Source: Trachythela sp. YZ-2020 (taxonomy: Eukaryota; Cnidaria; Anthozoa; Malacalcyonacea; Clavulariidae). From it: DNA of 64,000 nucleotides. The notes under the pieces were generated by a model that did no database searches, had not been told where the DNA came from, and saw only the letters and a list, made by a program, of their open reading frames with translations. Positions 31,154 through 42,500 of this stretch are shown here, piece by piece (the first letter of the stretch is position 1; each line of letters opens with the position of its first letter). The DNA is taken from the NCBI GenBank assembly GCA_016169945.1, contig JADLSH010000305.1:1116001-1180000 (forward strand), in the 5' to 3' direction. The position numbers and the translations under genes are program-made.

Positions 31154-34100
31154 ATGACGTTGTATTTGAGATTTGGGAAAGTTCGTGCTGTCTTCTTGTT
31201 CATAGCAGTGCAATGGTTCATGTTTACAGACGCTGAGGTAACTGCATGATTTTAAAGTTTCAAAGTAACAGCCGCGCTGAACAACTGATACCGCATAGAC
31301 ATGGGCAATTAGGAAACATATACATAACGTTAAACGATTGCCTTAATGATATGTTTGGCATTAAAGTGTCTATTAAGTCACTCTATTAATGTATAATTAA
31401 GTATTTAACATAAATTAAGTTGAAATAGAAACGTAGATGTACTGAAGACAAAGATGAAGACATGAAGTAGTTTTGAAGTATTGAGCTTCTATATCGTTAT
31501 ACTGTATAACCAAACAAGAAATGAAACAAAACTTCATTGGTTTCTCTCATTTTAGCTGCCTGTTTGTCACAAGGCGAATGCAGGAATTCAAAAACTGTAT
31601 CGCAAAGTTTCAGGCGATGACGGTGTTTTGGTCTGTGTTAAAAACAGCGGTCGATACGTGTGGAAATTCCTGGATGGTAAGAGACTGGTCATCATAAGCA
31701 TGGTGGTTGTGTACAATAATCCCTGTCTTCTTCCTAAAACGTATTTACTATATGCATCCACGTCAGAATACACCCGTTTTTAAAGTTCATATTTCATGAT
31801 TTGAGGGCCACTGAAAATTTAAACTCGATAACACTCTATGAACTTAGTGATAGGTAATAATATTGCACTAGGACGAAGGAATATATTAAGTGGTTGGTAC
31901 TAATTATTTGATTACTTGCAAAAGAGTTTATGGAAGCGCACAAAACCAAAGTTAAAGCAGGGCCCTTTTTAAGAAATCGTTAGTGGGGGGGCCATCATCG
32001 AAAGGGGACGTAACAAGTAGGTGGTGTATTACAGGTGTGGGAAGGTGAAGGGGGGTCTGGGGTACTCCCCCAGAAAATGTTTGTATTCTTGAGTCTCTGT
32101 GTCTTGATTTCCTGCATTTTCAGAGAATCTTTCCCCCCTTTTTGCTTATACTTTGGACAAAAGGGACCTTCACTTGGGGGGCCAAAATAGCTTACTGGGG
32201 GGGGTAACATGGGGGCTGGAGGGGGGGGCTTTTGCCAGTACATTAGTTAAAAAAGGCCCTGAATTAAAGCCATGCATTCTTGATCATAAAATATAGGCTT
32301 GCTCTTTCTTATAATATTCTAAGCGTCTGCCTGCCCAAAGAAGAGTTTCGGAATTTCCACCACATTAATAAACCAGAAAAACTTTACATTTCTCCCCTAT
32401 TTCAAGACTTTCTTTCTTATAAATCGTTTTTACATGCATTCACATAATTTCAGGTTCTTCTACACTTGGTGAGAAATTCAATCCAGCAAGAGATTGTTCT
32501 GATATAGTAGACAATCTTCTTGGAGGAAAAGATGGCTTTTATTGGCTCAAACTTGGCCAACAAGGCCTTTCAAAGGTAGGAAATCTTCAAATAACCATCA
32601 TAGAATAGCTGAGCAGCAGATCATTTATATTTGTGAAAATATTAACCCCCCACCTTACTATAATGATATACCAGTAAGCCAATATTTTAGAAGTCATTAT
32701 CGCTGGGGACTGCTGCCTGAAATACCAAGGAACGCCCAGAGAAGACTTGAAATTAATTCAAATGCAACAGCCAAACGGCAAGGGAACATAACTGTTTTCT
32801 GACTGTCAAATGTTAATCACTAAGGAAATCAGCAAAAATTGAAACGGTCAACTATTAATCAATCAGTCAATGATGAATCTAATATCCCCTCATACATGAA
32901 TGATTGCTAATTCTTCAATCCCTAGGGGTGGTGTGATATATATACAGATGGCGGGGGCTTCCTGTTGATCGGAATGAAAGACAGTCCAGTCACATGGAAC
33001 GTACCATCCAATGACAATCCAGTAGATCCACTGGGACCTCCTCATTGGTCCAGCAAGTTTGGTGACGTCAACGTACAAGATTTTGCAATTCAAATTTCAA
33101 CCACAAAGAATTTTAAAGACACGAAGGCTCATTGGTGAGTGAAGTAGCGTGAAACAATCTATTGATTCAATATTGTGAATAATCAGGTAAAGGGTTTATA
33201 GAAAACCAAAGCTGGCAGAAGCAAATAACACCAATACCATACCATATTACACCATATCATACCGTAGTATACTATACCTTACCAAACCATGCGAAGCATA
33301 ACCATATCTACCCTACCATACCCACTATACCATACCATGCCATACCATACCATAACCATATCTACCCTACTATAACCACTATATCATACCTACCACACTA
33401 TCCTACTATGCCATACCATGCCGTACCGTATCATACCATATTAATCCATTCCAGTTCAGTCCATAATATACCATACCATCCACACATATTTTTCAATTTG
33501 TATCAAGGTCTTACAGATTAAAAATAAATCGTGCTCTTGGTCATCTGTTTGGTGTTGGAAGTGGTGGCTGTACAGACTTTCATTCAGGGATTGGAAACGT
33601 GTCTTACGTTAAAGATATTCTTACTGATACTATTGTCACTACAAAATTCAATTGTTCAAAATTTGGATCGGATGGCAACCTGGGATGGGTAACTATCATA
33701 GTACACTGTATAAGCACGATTTTTAAAACTTCCTGTCTAAATTAAAAAGATAACTATTTTGTTGTTAAGTTAATAATACTGGTAAAATTCACAAAGCCCC
33801 CATTTCTATTTTGTAAAGGAAATATAATAATCACCTGTCTAATAACAATTGATTAATAGAAGTATTACGCTATTATTTTCCAAAGCATGAAAAGGTTTTT
33901 AGCAACGGTTTTGGCTTTATTAATAAAATTCATATTATTTTTCAGGGAAGGATGAATTACTGTCTTAGAAACAAATGTCCACAAGGTTATGCATATTTAA
34001 AAGGATTTCCTTTCAGACTTGATAATCATGGATCTTTTAGGTAAACAGAATCGCCATTTAGACGCTCGGTACCGCCCATTCTCTCAAACGATAGACTGGG

Positions 34101-37100
34101 TTTCGGGCTTTTATTCGTTTACCTATAGCAAAGCTGTTAGACTGATTGTCTTATTGACTTGCTGCACACTTATACATTTTACATGAAAGCGGGGTATTTT
34201 CTGAATGTTAGACTTCATAATTTGGATAGTATAGAGTGGGTGATCAGAGATTGTGATAGTGTATACCTGAAATGTGCTAGAAGAAATGTGCTAAAATTTA
34301 AAATGTGCTAGAAGTTGTCATCACATTTATGAAATATAATTAGGAAGGTCTTAACTTACACCATGCATATATTACATTTTAAGTTATAGTGCAAGTTCGC
34401 AGTTTTCAGGTGTCACACACGATGCTACAGCCTCTGTTGGTTGCGATGCTCGCAAGGTTTGACAATTTGTTACTTGATTTTGTTTTATCATGTGTTCCGT
34501 TAGTTATAAAACCTCTTTTAACATGCCAACAACACCACAGTAGATTTGTTAGGGTCCAATCTTCCCGCTATTGGCTTCATGGTTTATGCATAACAGATGC
34601 TTTATCTATTCCTAGTTTTGCGATAAAGCTATTTGATCGTTATTCCCTTTTCGCATGATATATATTCTCTTCTAAAACAGGTACCAACCTGTTTGTGAAC
34701 CTGAGGTGTCCTTTATAACAATTTTTGCACTTTAATCTGCCCCCAAATCTCTAATGTATTCTATTCACCTTCCATTTGGTCACTTTTGTGCCCTAAACTG
34801 CATATTTATGCGCACATGGGAACTGTTTTGTTCACCCTAACCTAGATTATACATCTAGATTGCATTACTCGGGTGCGGTAAACTGTAAACTACCCTATGG
34901 AGATTTTAAGAGTTATGGACTGAGTTTTGCCAAGTAGTTTACGATAAGTTATTAATTATTTTACAATGCTTATCTTTAGTGTTGCGCATGTTTTGGTCCT
35001 AAAGGTGGAAGAGGTCATTATTGCGGCAGAAAATGTCAAGCAGTTAATGGTGGAACTGTCCTGACAGGTCAAGTTTACGTCTGGTATTGGATCAGAACAC
35101 GAATGCCTGAACGATTGTGGAAAAGATGTATGGAGTTTAAGATGAAGACAGAATCTGGGAAATTTGAAACGTATTATATTGATAGAAATACCGCTACCGC
35201 TCATAAGGTACTATGCGTGGAAAATTTTGTGGAAAAAAATAGTAATTTTGCCCCAAAAGAACATGCAATGGATATATAGATTGGATGAAATTTGCACGGA
35301 AAATTTAGAATTAGAAAACCATAACAGAATATATATTTGTACTGAAGAAGAGGTGAAAATATAGGAATACAGTAATTTAGAAAAGATGTATGGAGTTTAA
35401 GAGGAAAACAGCAGCTGGGAAATTTGAGACGTATTATATTGATAAAAATACCGGTACTGGAATACCGGAAATTTTTTGGTAAAAGAAACAAGTAATAGAA
35501 TTAGATCGGATGAGATTGACATGGAAAATTCAGAATTAGAAAACTATATAACAGAATATATATATGTTATTTACCGGCTTGGAGATCCGTATAGGGAAAT
35601 ATTTCCCAATGTCTCAAAAACGGTCCGAGCGCGCCTCATACGGACCGCTCGCGTAGCCAATCAGATTGCAGGAACCCTAGACTATGAATTCGGACCGCAA
35701 AAAAAAATATATATTAATACTGAAAAACAAGTGAAAATATAAGAATACAGTAAACTGAATATGGTTAAGATATCTGCTATCCGACAGCGCTTATTGAAAC
35801 CCAAGAGATCATGAAATTTACACAAAAGATTTGTAAGAAATATGAAATGTGTTTTTTATACAGGGCACATGTTCAAAACAATATCAGACATTCTTGAATG
35901 AAGGTGTAAGTATTAATATAATATTTTCATATACTTTTATCTTTTATTTTTCAAACATCATATTTTGGAAGTGACCATATCTGGAAGCTTCGTGCGAAAT
36001 TTATACTTTCGCCAAATTATGTATAACCTTTCATTTTAACCAACACCTTTATGCAAGAATAACCATTAGCAATTTTTGACTCTTTCAGACACTCTTAGTT
36101 AAAAACAATGAAAGCCTCAACAATCTCCCTCCAGTGCCAGGACTGCTCTCATTTCGTGAAGACAACAAAAAACTTTATGTGAACAAAGGAAATGGATGGG
36201 ATGCCGTCGGTAGTGAAAAAGAGGTAAGTGTTGGCGCACGTTTTTCCAGTTATACTCGTTAGTCGAGGTAAGTCGAGGTACTCATGTTACGATACGAATA
36301 ATTTTTGTGCCTGCACCCTCCTCACCTTTACTTTTGCTTACTAATCGTGAAACATGGGGCGAATTAGCCACATTTCCTCCCTCCAAGATTGAATAATATA
36401 CAACATTTTGGCTCCACTGCATTACGTTAACTTTATATGACGTCTTTATATTTAAATTGTTTTATGAATGCAAAGTTGCAAAGCCTTGAAGCCAAGTTGA
36501 AAAAGATTGAAGGAAGATTAAATGGTAAGTCGAAGTGTGTCATACTATTATATACGATGAATTGATTTTCAAACCACAGTTTTTATTTCTCAAATTCTCG
36601 TGGCAAAAATATAGAAACACAAGACATTAAAGAATTCTCGGTAAAACTAACCGGAATGGTTGTGTTATGTATGGAATGGTTATGGAAGGAAATAACTGAC
36701 ATTGTTAGTTGAATGGCTTGACAAATATCGGTATCAAAGTTTGTGCTATCATTGCTCGTGTGGCTAACATGTGGTATAAATTTAAATATTTTTCTATTTC
36801 AGCAACGTCGGTTTATGGTTCAGGCTTAAACCCAGGACAGTCTTGTAAAGATATCCTAGCAGCAAATAAATTCGCAGTTTCAGGAATTTACTGGATCAAG
36901 CTCGCGCCCAATAAATCCTTTCAAGTTTACTGCGACATGGAAACTCACGGGGGAGGCTGGACCTTGGTTTACAGCTACACCTTTACAAATTACAACCGTT
37001 TTAACTCAGCAAACAACGCCGTAACCCCCCGTCCAAACTGGCCTGCCAGGTGGGCCAATGTACCAATCTCAACTACTCCTCCACTCAGTGAGTCATCACT

Positions 37101-37449
37101 TGGGGCTGTAGACTGGAATCTTTGGAAGAACATTGGGCAAGAGATAATCATTAAGTCAAATATCAATGATTGGATTGTATGTCAACCAAATGATGGAAGT
37201 ATGGTCACAAAAAAGAACGGATTAATGAGTTGTCAGAATATAAAGAACGTGGCAACAGCTTGTAATGGTGTGGCACCAAATAAAGTTTATTGGTGGTCTA
37301 CTGGACCAGCCCTGCATGCTTCCTCGTTCTATTATTACTTTGATGGAGACACACGTGGTAACTATCCAACACATGATCCTTGTGGCAGAAATCGCGTAAA
37401 TCACAAGAAAGGAGTTTCCAACCCTGGCGGACAAATCTGTCTTCGCTAG
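31154..37449 (+). CDS. secreted fibrinogen-related protein, paralog 1, 659 aa, 12 exons
   Basis: Exons: 31154-31237, 31556-31676, 32454-32575, 32926-33134, 33508-33688, 33946-34040, 34390-34456, 34980-35207, 35864-35905, 36089-36223, 36476-36524, 36803-37449. All junctions are GT-AG, phases agree, and the total of 1980 nt is open. Residues 1-28 are a signal peptide. 29-69 form a small module (LYRKVSGDDGVLVC). 70-293 are fibrinogen-like (CSDIV, then WCDIYTDGGGFLLIGMK). 294-310 are Cys-rich (CCACFGPKGGRGHYC). 384-428 (PVPGLLSFREDNKKLYV, then GNGWDAV) resemble the collagen XV/XVIII trimerization domain. 429-444 are a short coiled coil. 445-659 are a second fibrinogen-like domain (YCDMETHGGGWTLV). 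Probably an extracellular oligomeric lectin or matrix protein. The 67-nt exon was inferred because it restores the frame; its GTTTGA donor is weak. Confidence 0.85.
31958..32261. mobile_element. hAT-like MITE in intron 2 of paralog 1
   Basis: The ends CAGGGCCCTTTTTAA and TTAAAAAAGGCCCTG are flanked by AGTTAAAG (31950-31957) and AATTAAAG (32262-32269). It is absent from the other two paralogs. Confidence 0.85.
33230..33490. repeat. ATACC-type pentanucleotide tract, intron 4 of paralog 1
   Basis: Imperfect repetition of CCATA/TACCA words fills the intron just upstream of exon 5. Longer versions sit at the same place in paralogs 2 and 3. Confidence 0.8.
35370..35750. repeat. duplicated tail of exon 8 inside intron 8, paralog 1
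   Basis: AAAGATGTATGGAGTTTAAG with ACGTATTATATTGATA repeats the 3' end of the exon at 34980-35207, followed by a second copy of the intron start. The copy carries an extra ~150 bp with ACGGTCCGAGCGCG and TACGGACCGCTCGCG, probably a transposon. Equivalent duplications lie at 44280-44650 and 53600-53970. Confidence 0.75.
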
Positions 37450-39520
37450 AATCCGAATCTTTACATTCAGTAGTTTGTTTTATATAACATATACACTTGA
37501 TATAACACACAAGTAATCACGACATAGATATAGCTTCTTTATATAATCTCTAATTTCTAAGACGATATTATTAATACTGCACGTGAAGCGTTGGTATTAT
37601 CCACAACGTAGAAAAAACACTTCATAAGAAATAGATGCATTGGTGTTAACTATATATTTGTAATCGGGTTGTAATCGGAAAGTAAACTTCAATTTTTTGC
37701 AGTTTAAATTTATTTGAGTAATTCAGGCACATCACGCAACATAAATTTTGATTGGGGGAGCTGGAGTCAAATCAAATTTTCTAACTCTCGTATACAGTTG
37801 TAAGTACATTTAAGGGCATTTCCAGTTGAGTAACCTTGCATTGGAATTAGTTGACGTCATATTTACTACTTCCTAACCCATCTTCGTTTCCAGGGCTTCT
37901 CGGTCCCCTAAGCTCCCACATCTACACACTGAAACCAGAGGAACTAGCTAGAATAATGCGATCTATACTGGTAATAGTGCTGGAAACGAACCATATCTGA
38001 TATTTTCCAGGCTGGTATATAGTTCTTATAATGCCGTATTTATGCAAGACTGATCTTTTGTTAAGAGAAAATACGAACGCAAGTTCATCTGTGTAGACAA
38101 ACTACGCAGATAAAGTGTCTTGACGTATGATCTGTCTGTGTGCCGCGTTTGTACACAAAGTTCGACCAGATAGATCATCCTTCTCTACCGTCTATATATT
38201 TTTTTATTACTTTGGTCCTGTATACAAACGTAACCAGGATGTATTAATATATATGGAAGCTATTTCTGTTGTAAATATATCAAGCTAGGAATAGCCTTCA
38301 TTTAATTTAGGCCTCACTCAAATTCTACATTATCTTTAGCAACTCAGTAATCTTCAACAAAAGATTGACCTTTGCCTATATGTCAAATTTTTGTTCTGCG
38401 AAACTTCAATATTTATCGTATATGTACACAAAGTATATTTTCTATCCGCTGAGAATAACTGACAAGTCCTCTTATAAATTGGCATTTTGGCCAATATAAA
38501 TATTCAGTTCTTTGTGGCTACAGGTATTGTGCGCTGTACTTCAAAACTGTCAGATTTTAAACAAACCAGTTATTTTTGAAATTCGTGTGAAATATTAAAA
38601 TTCAGTGAATATACTAACTTTGGGTGTCTTTCCATATTATCCCGAAATACGTCACAAGGATTAGTGTTAGGATTAATGGTCTGGATTAGGGTTGAGGTTA
38701 GGATTAGGGTTAGGATTAGAGTTGGGATTGAGATTAAGTTTTTATTAAAATTCAGGTTGTTAATATGGAAATTGAGCCCTAATTTAATTTGAATAGAGTG
38801 AATTATAAAGTAGACATAGCGGGGAACATCAGCGCATGCGTAATTAGGCTCTTATTGCCACATTGCCCAAGTTAAGAAAATTTCCCTCCTATTTCAGCAG
38901 TGTAGCCGCGGTGTAGGGATCATAATTTGGGAATTTCATTCAATACCTTCAGTTCTTACTACATAGACATAGGACGAGTCACTGATATGATCTCATAGTG
39001 AGTACGACTATACATGAAAGGGCGGTTATAGGAGCACCGAATTTTTACAGTAGCGACCTAAGCTTACAAAAACAAAAAGCTAAATAATTATATGACATAT
39101 AGCCATAGAGGACAAACATCGGCGCATAGAATGCTTTAAAAAAATATTTTTTTGGCACTTTGCTTTTTCTTCGTAAGCCAGAACCAATCTCATAGCACAC
39201 TCTGGCTTTGTTTCTCGCTTATGTTTTGAAATGTCCATGTCCATAGATCCTTTGATATCGAGTTAACTGGTATTGCTAATATCAATCGGTCAGGACTATA
39301 TCAATAAATTCCTCTGCTTTGGCCTTAGAATTAAGTTAGTGACATTGACAATATGCATATCCATGCCGTGTTTGCTTATTTGCTGAAACGGAAGTTTCCA
39401 AATCTGTTTTTCGATATCCTCAGAACAATGATATATAGCACGAAAAGGGATAAACTCACTTCATTTAGTCATAGAGATCCGCAGAAGAAACACTTTGAAA
39501 ATAAGCCTGCGAAATTTAAA
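37450..39520. other. 3'UTR of paralog 1 and promoter side of paralog 2
   Basis: The 3'UTR may end near AGTAAA (37681), which is AATAAA in unit 3 (55941). After the unit boundary at 37703 comes about 1.8 kb without a supported exon, matching 46595-48440 closely. A small MITE lies at 38629-38771. Confidence 0.5.
38629..38771. mobile_element. 143-bp MITE with TTTCCATATTA ends and GGATTAGGG core
   Basis: TTTCCATATTA and TAATATGGAAA are perfect inverted ends around GGATTAGGGTTGAGGTTAGG repeats. Related copies lie at 41648-41722, 47556-47698 and 50752-50850. Those at 38629 and 47556 occupy the same place in units 2 and 3. Confidence 0.75.
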
Positions 39521-42500
39521 ATGAAAGTTTCTCTACAACCAGAAATTTTTCGTACATCAGTTGTGGTTCTCTTACTGATATCCGTGGAATGGTTGACAAC
39601 TGCAGAGGGAAAGGTATATATATAACTAAAATGTACTGTTAATACAAGCAACAGCTAGCGTATATTATTGAGAAACGTTCAAAAATGCTCTCATGCAGGA
39701 ACATTTCTGGCGTGTGTATAGCATTGCTATATTAAAGCGCAAAAACGCAGAAAAATGCTTGAAAATATTAAGGTATAATACAATTATTTAACGCATTACG
39801 AAAACAGTTAGAAAATCGCGCTTTTTGTGCAAAGGTTTAGACATGTCTTATCTCGGGTCTGATCAAAATATCATTAGTATAACTTGACATATGTGATTAT
39901 CATTACCCTGTGCAATTTTGGATTGGGTATTCGCCCGTATGCGATTACAGTCTAGTGCTATGAAATAGTAAAAATATATTGATTCCCTCTAGCCTGGCGC
40001 TTGAGCTAGCTGGATCTCAATTGTATCATTTGTATGCCACGTCATCACTCAATTGTTCGCAATTACGATCCTCAAACATGATATAAGAAAGGTTTGAGCA
40101 ATTCACTACGTAGACAAATATATTTCAGTTCTTTTAGGTCTGGATTAGTGTTATATTATTAGTTTTCGCCAAACATTTTCTCACGTGTCCTCGCCGATCA
40201 TCGCTGTATTAAACTTGCGCTTTATATACGAGACCATTTTCTTACTAACATGTTGGAAAACAAAACATGAATTATGATGAAACACTATGCCAACGCAAGA
40301 ATGTTTAAGTTAAAATGTTACGAGAAAATCTTCTGTTCTTAAATATGAACTTTTGAATTTTTGAATTCGTTGACTCGACAGCTCAATTACTAGAACGTCA
40401 TGAGCCATGCAGGTTCGCTCAATATACAGGTTTAAATCTGGCTTGAGTGACTTCATGTAAAGAATGTGCAGAATACCCGAAAACTGGGTGTATTTAAGAC
40501 TCAGTTGTAATTCTTTAATCATGTTTTGTCAGTTATCTGTTTGCTCCAAAGCGAAAGAAGGGAACCACACTTTGTATCGCAAGGTTTCAGGAGATGACGG
40601 AGTTGTGATTTGCATGAAAAAAGGTGGAAAATATGTGTGGAAATTCCTGGATGGTAAGATTAGCTAGAATGTTTGGAATCAACTGGCATATATATATATT
40701 ATACCTCACAATAAGTTTGTCCAATCAGAGAACTAGGCTTGTACCACATGACCGTGGTATTTTTCAGCGAATATACCATGCCCCGGGCAACTTGCACCCT
40801 GAGTCGTTTCCCCGGGACATGGTATTCGAGTCGGTATTCCCAAAAAATTACCCTTCGGGATGAAATATCCCTCGAGCTTTGCCCTCGGAATATTTCATCC
40901 CTCAGGGTATTTTTTGTGGAAGCAGACTGCAAAATATGCTGAATGAAAGTCATGCTTATATTCAGTTCTTATTGTTCTCCTCTTCGAGAGTTTTCTTGCT
41001 AATTATTTGCAATATCTTCGCTAATGACACTGTTATAGTATTCTACTTTTCTATCGTGCAGGTTCCTATACCTATACAGGCTACGTAGGTTCCCAACTGT
41101 TTGGGTTAAGCAATTTTTCTTCTTTAGATTTCCTGCTTGTCTAAACAGATGTTACACCAGGAATTTTAGTTGATTTTACCAGATTAAGCCAGATGGATAC
41201 ACAACCAAATACTTGCATGGATTCAATTAGAATTGAACTTTATTCTGGTTTAAATTAACCAAGATGTTTTTAGAAATACAATGTAAACATCGTAAGGGTT
41301 TAAAATAGTTTTAAAGCTAAGGTAGAGATTCATAATCCGAACCTAAGACAAGGGAACATCGAGCTCATGTGTTTGATGTGTTTTTAAAACAAATGTGTGC
41401 ATCATTTAAAATTTCATTTTTAAACAGTAAGCAAGTTTCATGACTATACTATGCTGTCAATATCTGTCTGTAGGCTCCTCAACACTTGGCGAAAACTTCA
41501 ATCCCGCAAAAGATTGCTCCGATATAGTAGACAATCTTTCCGAAGCAAAAGATGGATTCTTTTGGATAAAATACAAGGGAAGACTTTCAAAGGTACTGGC
41601 TACTGCACCTTTTAGATTTTTCAGCTATTAGTATAACGGGTGATTTTCCATCTTCCTACACCAAAATTACGTCACAAGGATTAAAATTTGCATTTAAGTT
41701 GAAGTTGTTAATACGGAAATTGACATAGAACTTATCAATTCCTAGACGTATTGTGATACACATACAGACGGCGGAGGTTTAATGTTGATCGGAATGAAGA
41801 ATAGTCCAGTCACATGGAATGTTCCATCCAATGAGAGTCCTGTAGATCCGTTGGGACCTCCTCATTGGTCCAGCAGGTTTGGTGACTTCAGCGTACAAGA
41901 TTTTGCAATTCAAATTTCAACCACAAAGAATTTTGAAGACACGAAGGCTCATTGGTGAGTGAGGTAGCATGAAACAATCTATTGATTCAATGTTGTGAAA
42001 GATCAAGTAAAGGGTTTACAGGAAAACAATAGAAGCAAAAAACACCAATGTCATACCATATCAACTATACCATGCTATACCAGTTCATGCTTTACAACGC
42101 TATACCATATTGCACAAAATACAATATTGTAAAATATCAAGGGTTTCTAGGGAACTAATAAATTAAGCAAATCACATCAATGTCATTCCATGCCATACCA
42201 CATCATGCCATACTATATCATATCATACCTATTAAACTAACCATGCCATACAATACCAAACCAAACCATACAATACTAGATCATACCATAGCTACCATAG
42301 AATAGCATACAATATCATATACTATACTAACAATACAATGTAATGTCATATATTACCATTCTACACCATACCATACTATACCATACCACGCCATACTATA
42401 CCATACCATACTATACCATACCACACCACACCAAAGCAAACCAATCCATACCGTTCCATAACATACATACACCATACCATGATTGTTTCTAATCATTTGT

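Larger units (their letters stand above)
29881..37702 (+). repeat. tandem array unit 1 (7.8 kb)
   Basis: The unit starts TTTAAATTTATTTGAGTAAT and holds the first fibrinogen-like gene. Its first ~420 bp match the starts of units 2-4. The promoter side (about 30600-31150) and exons 1-3 differ from units 2 and 3, while everything from exon 5 onward is nearly identical. No gene was seen in 30250-31150. Confidence 0.88.

Noticed and set aside
36709..36802. Extra N-terminal codons (MNGLTNIGIKV...) before the last fibrinogen exon
   Set aside because: This is intron sequence; the TTTCAG acceptor at 36797-36802 and phase agreement with the preceding 49-nt exon define the exon start.
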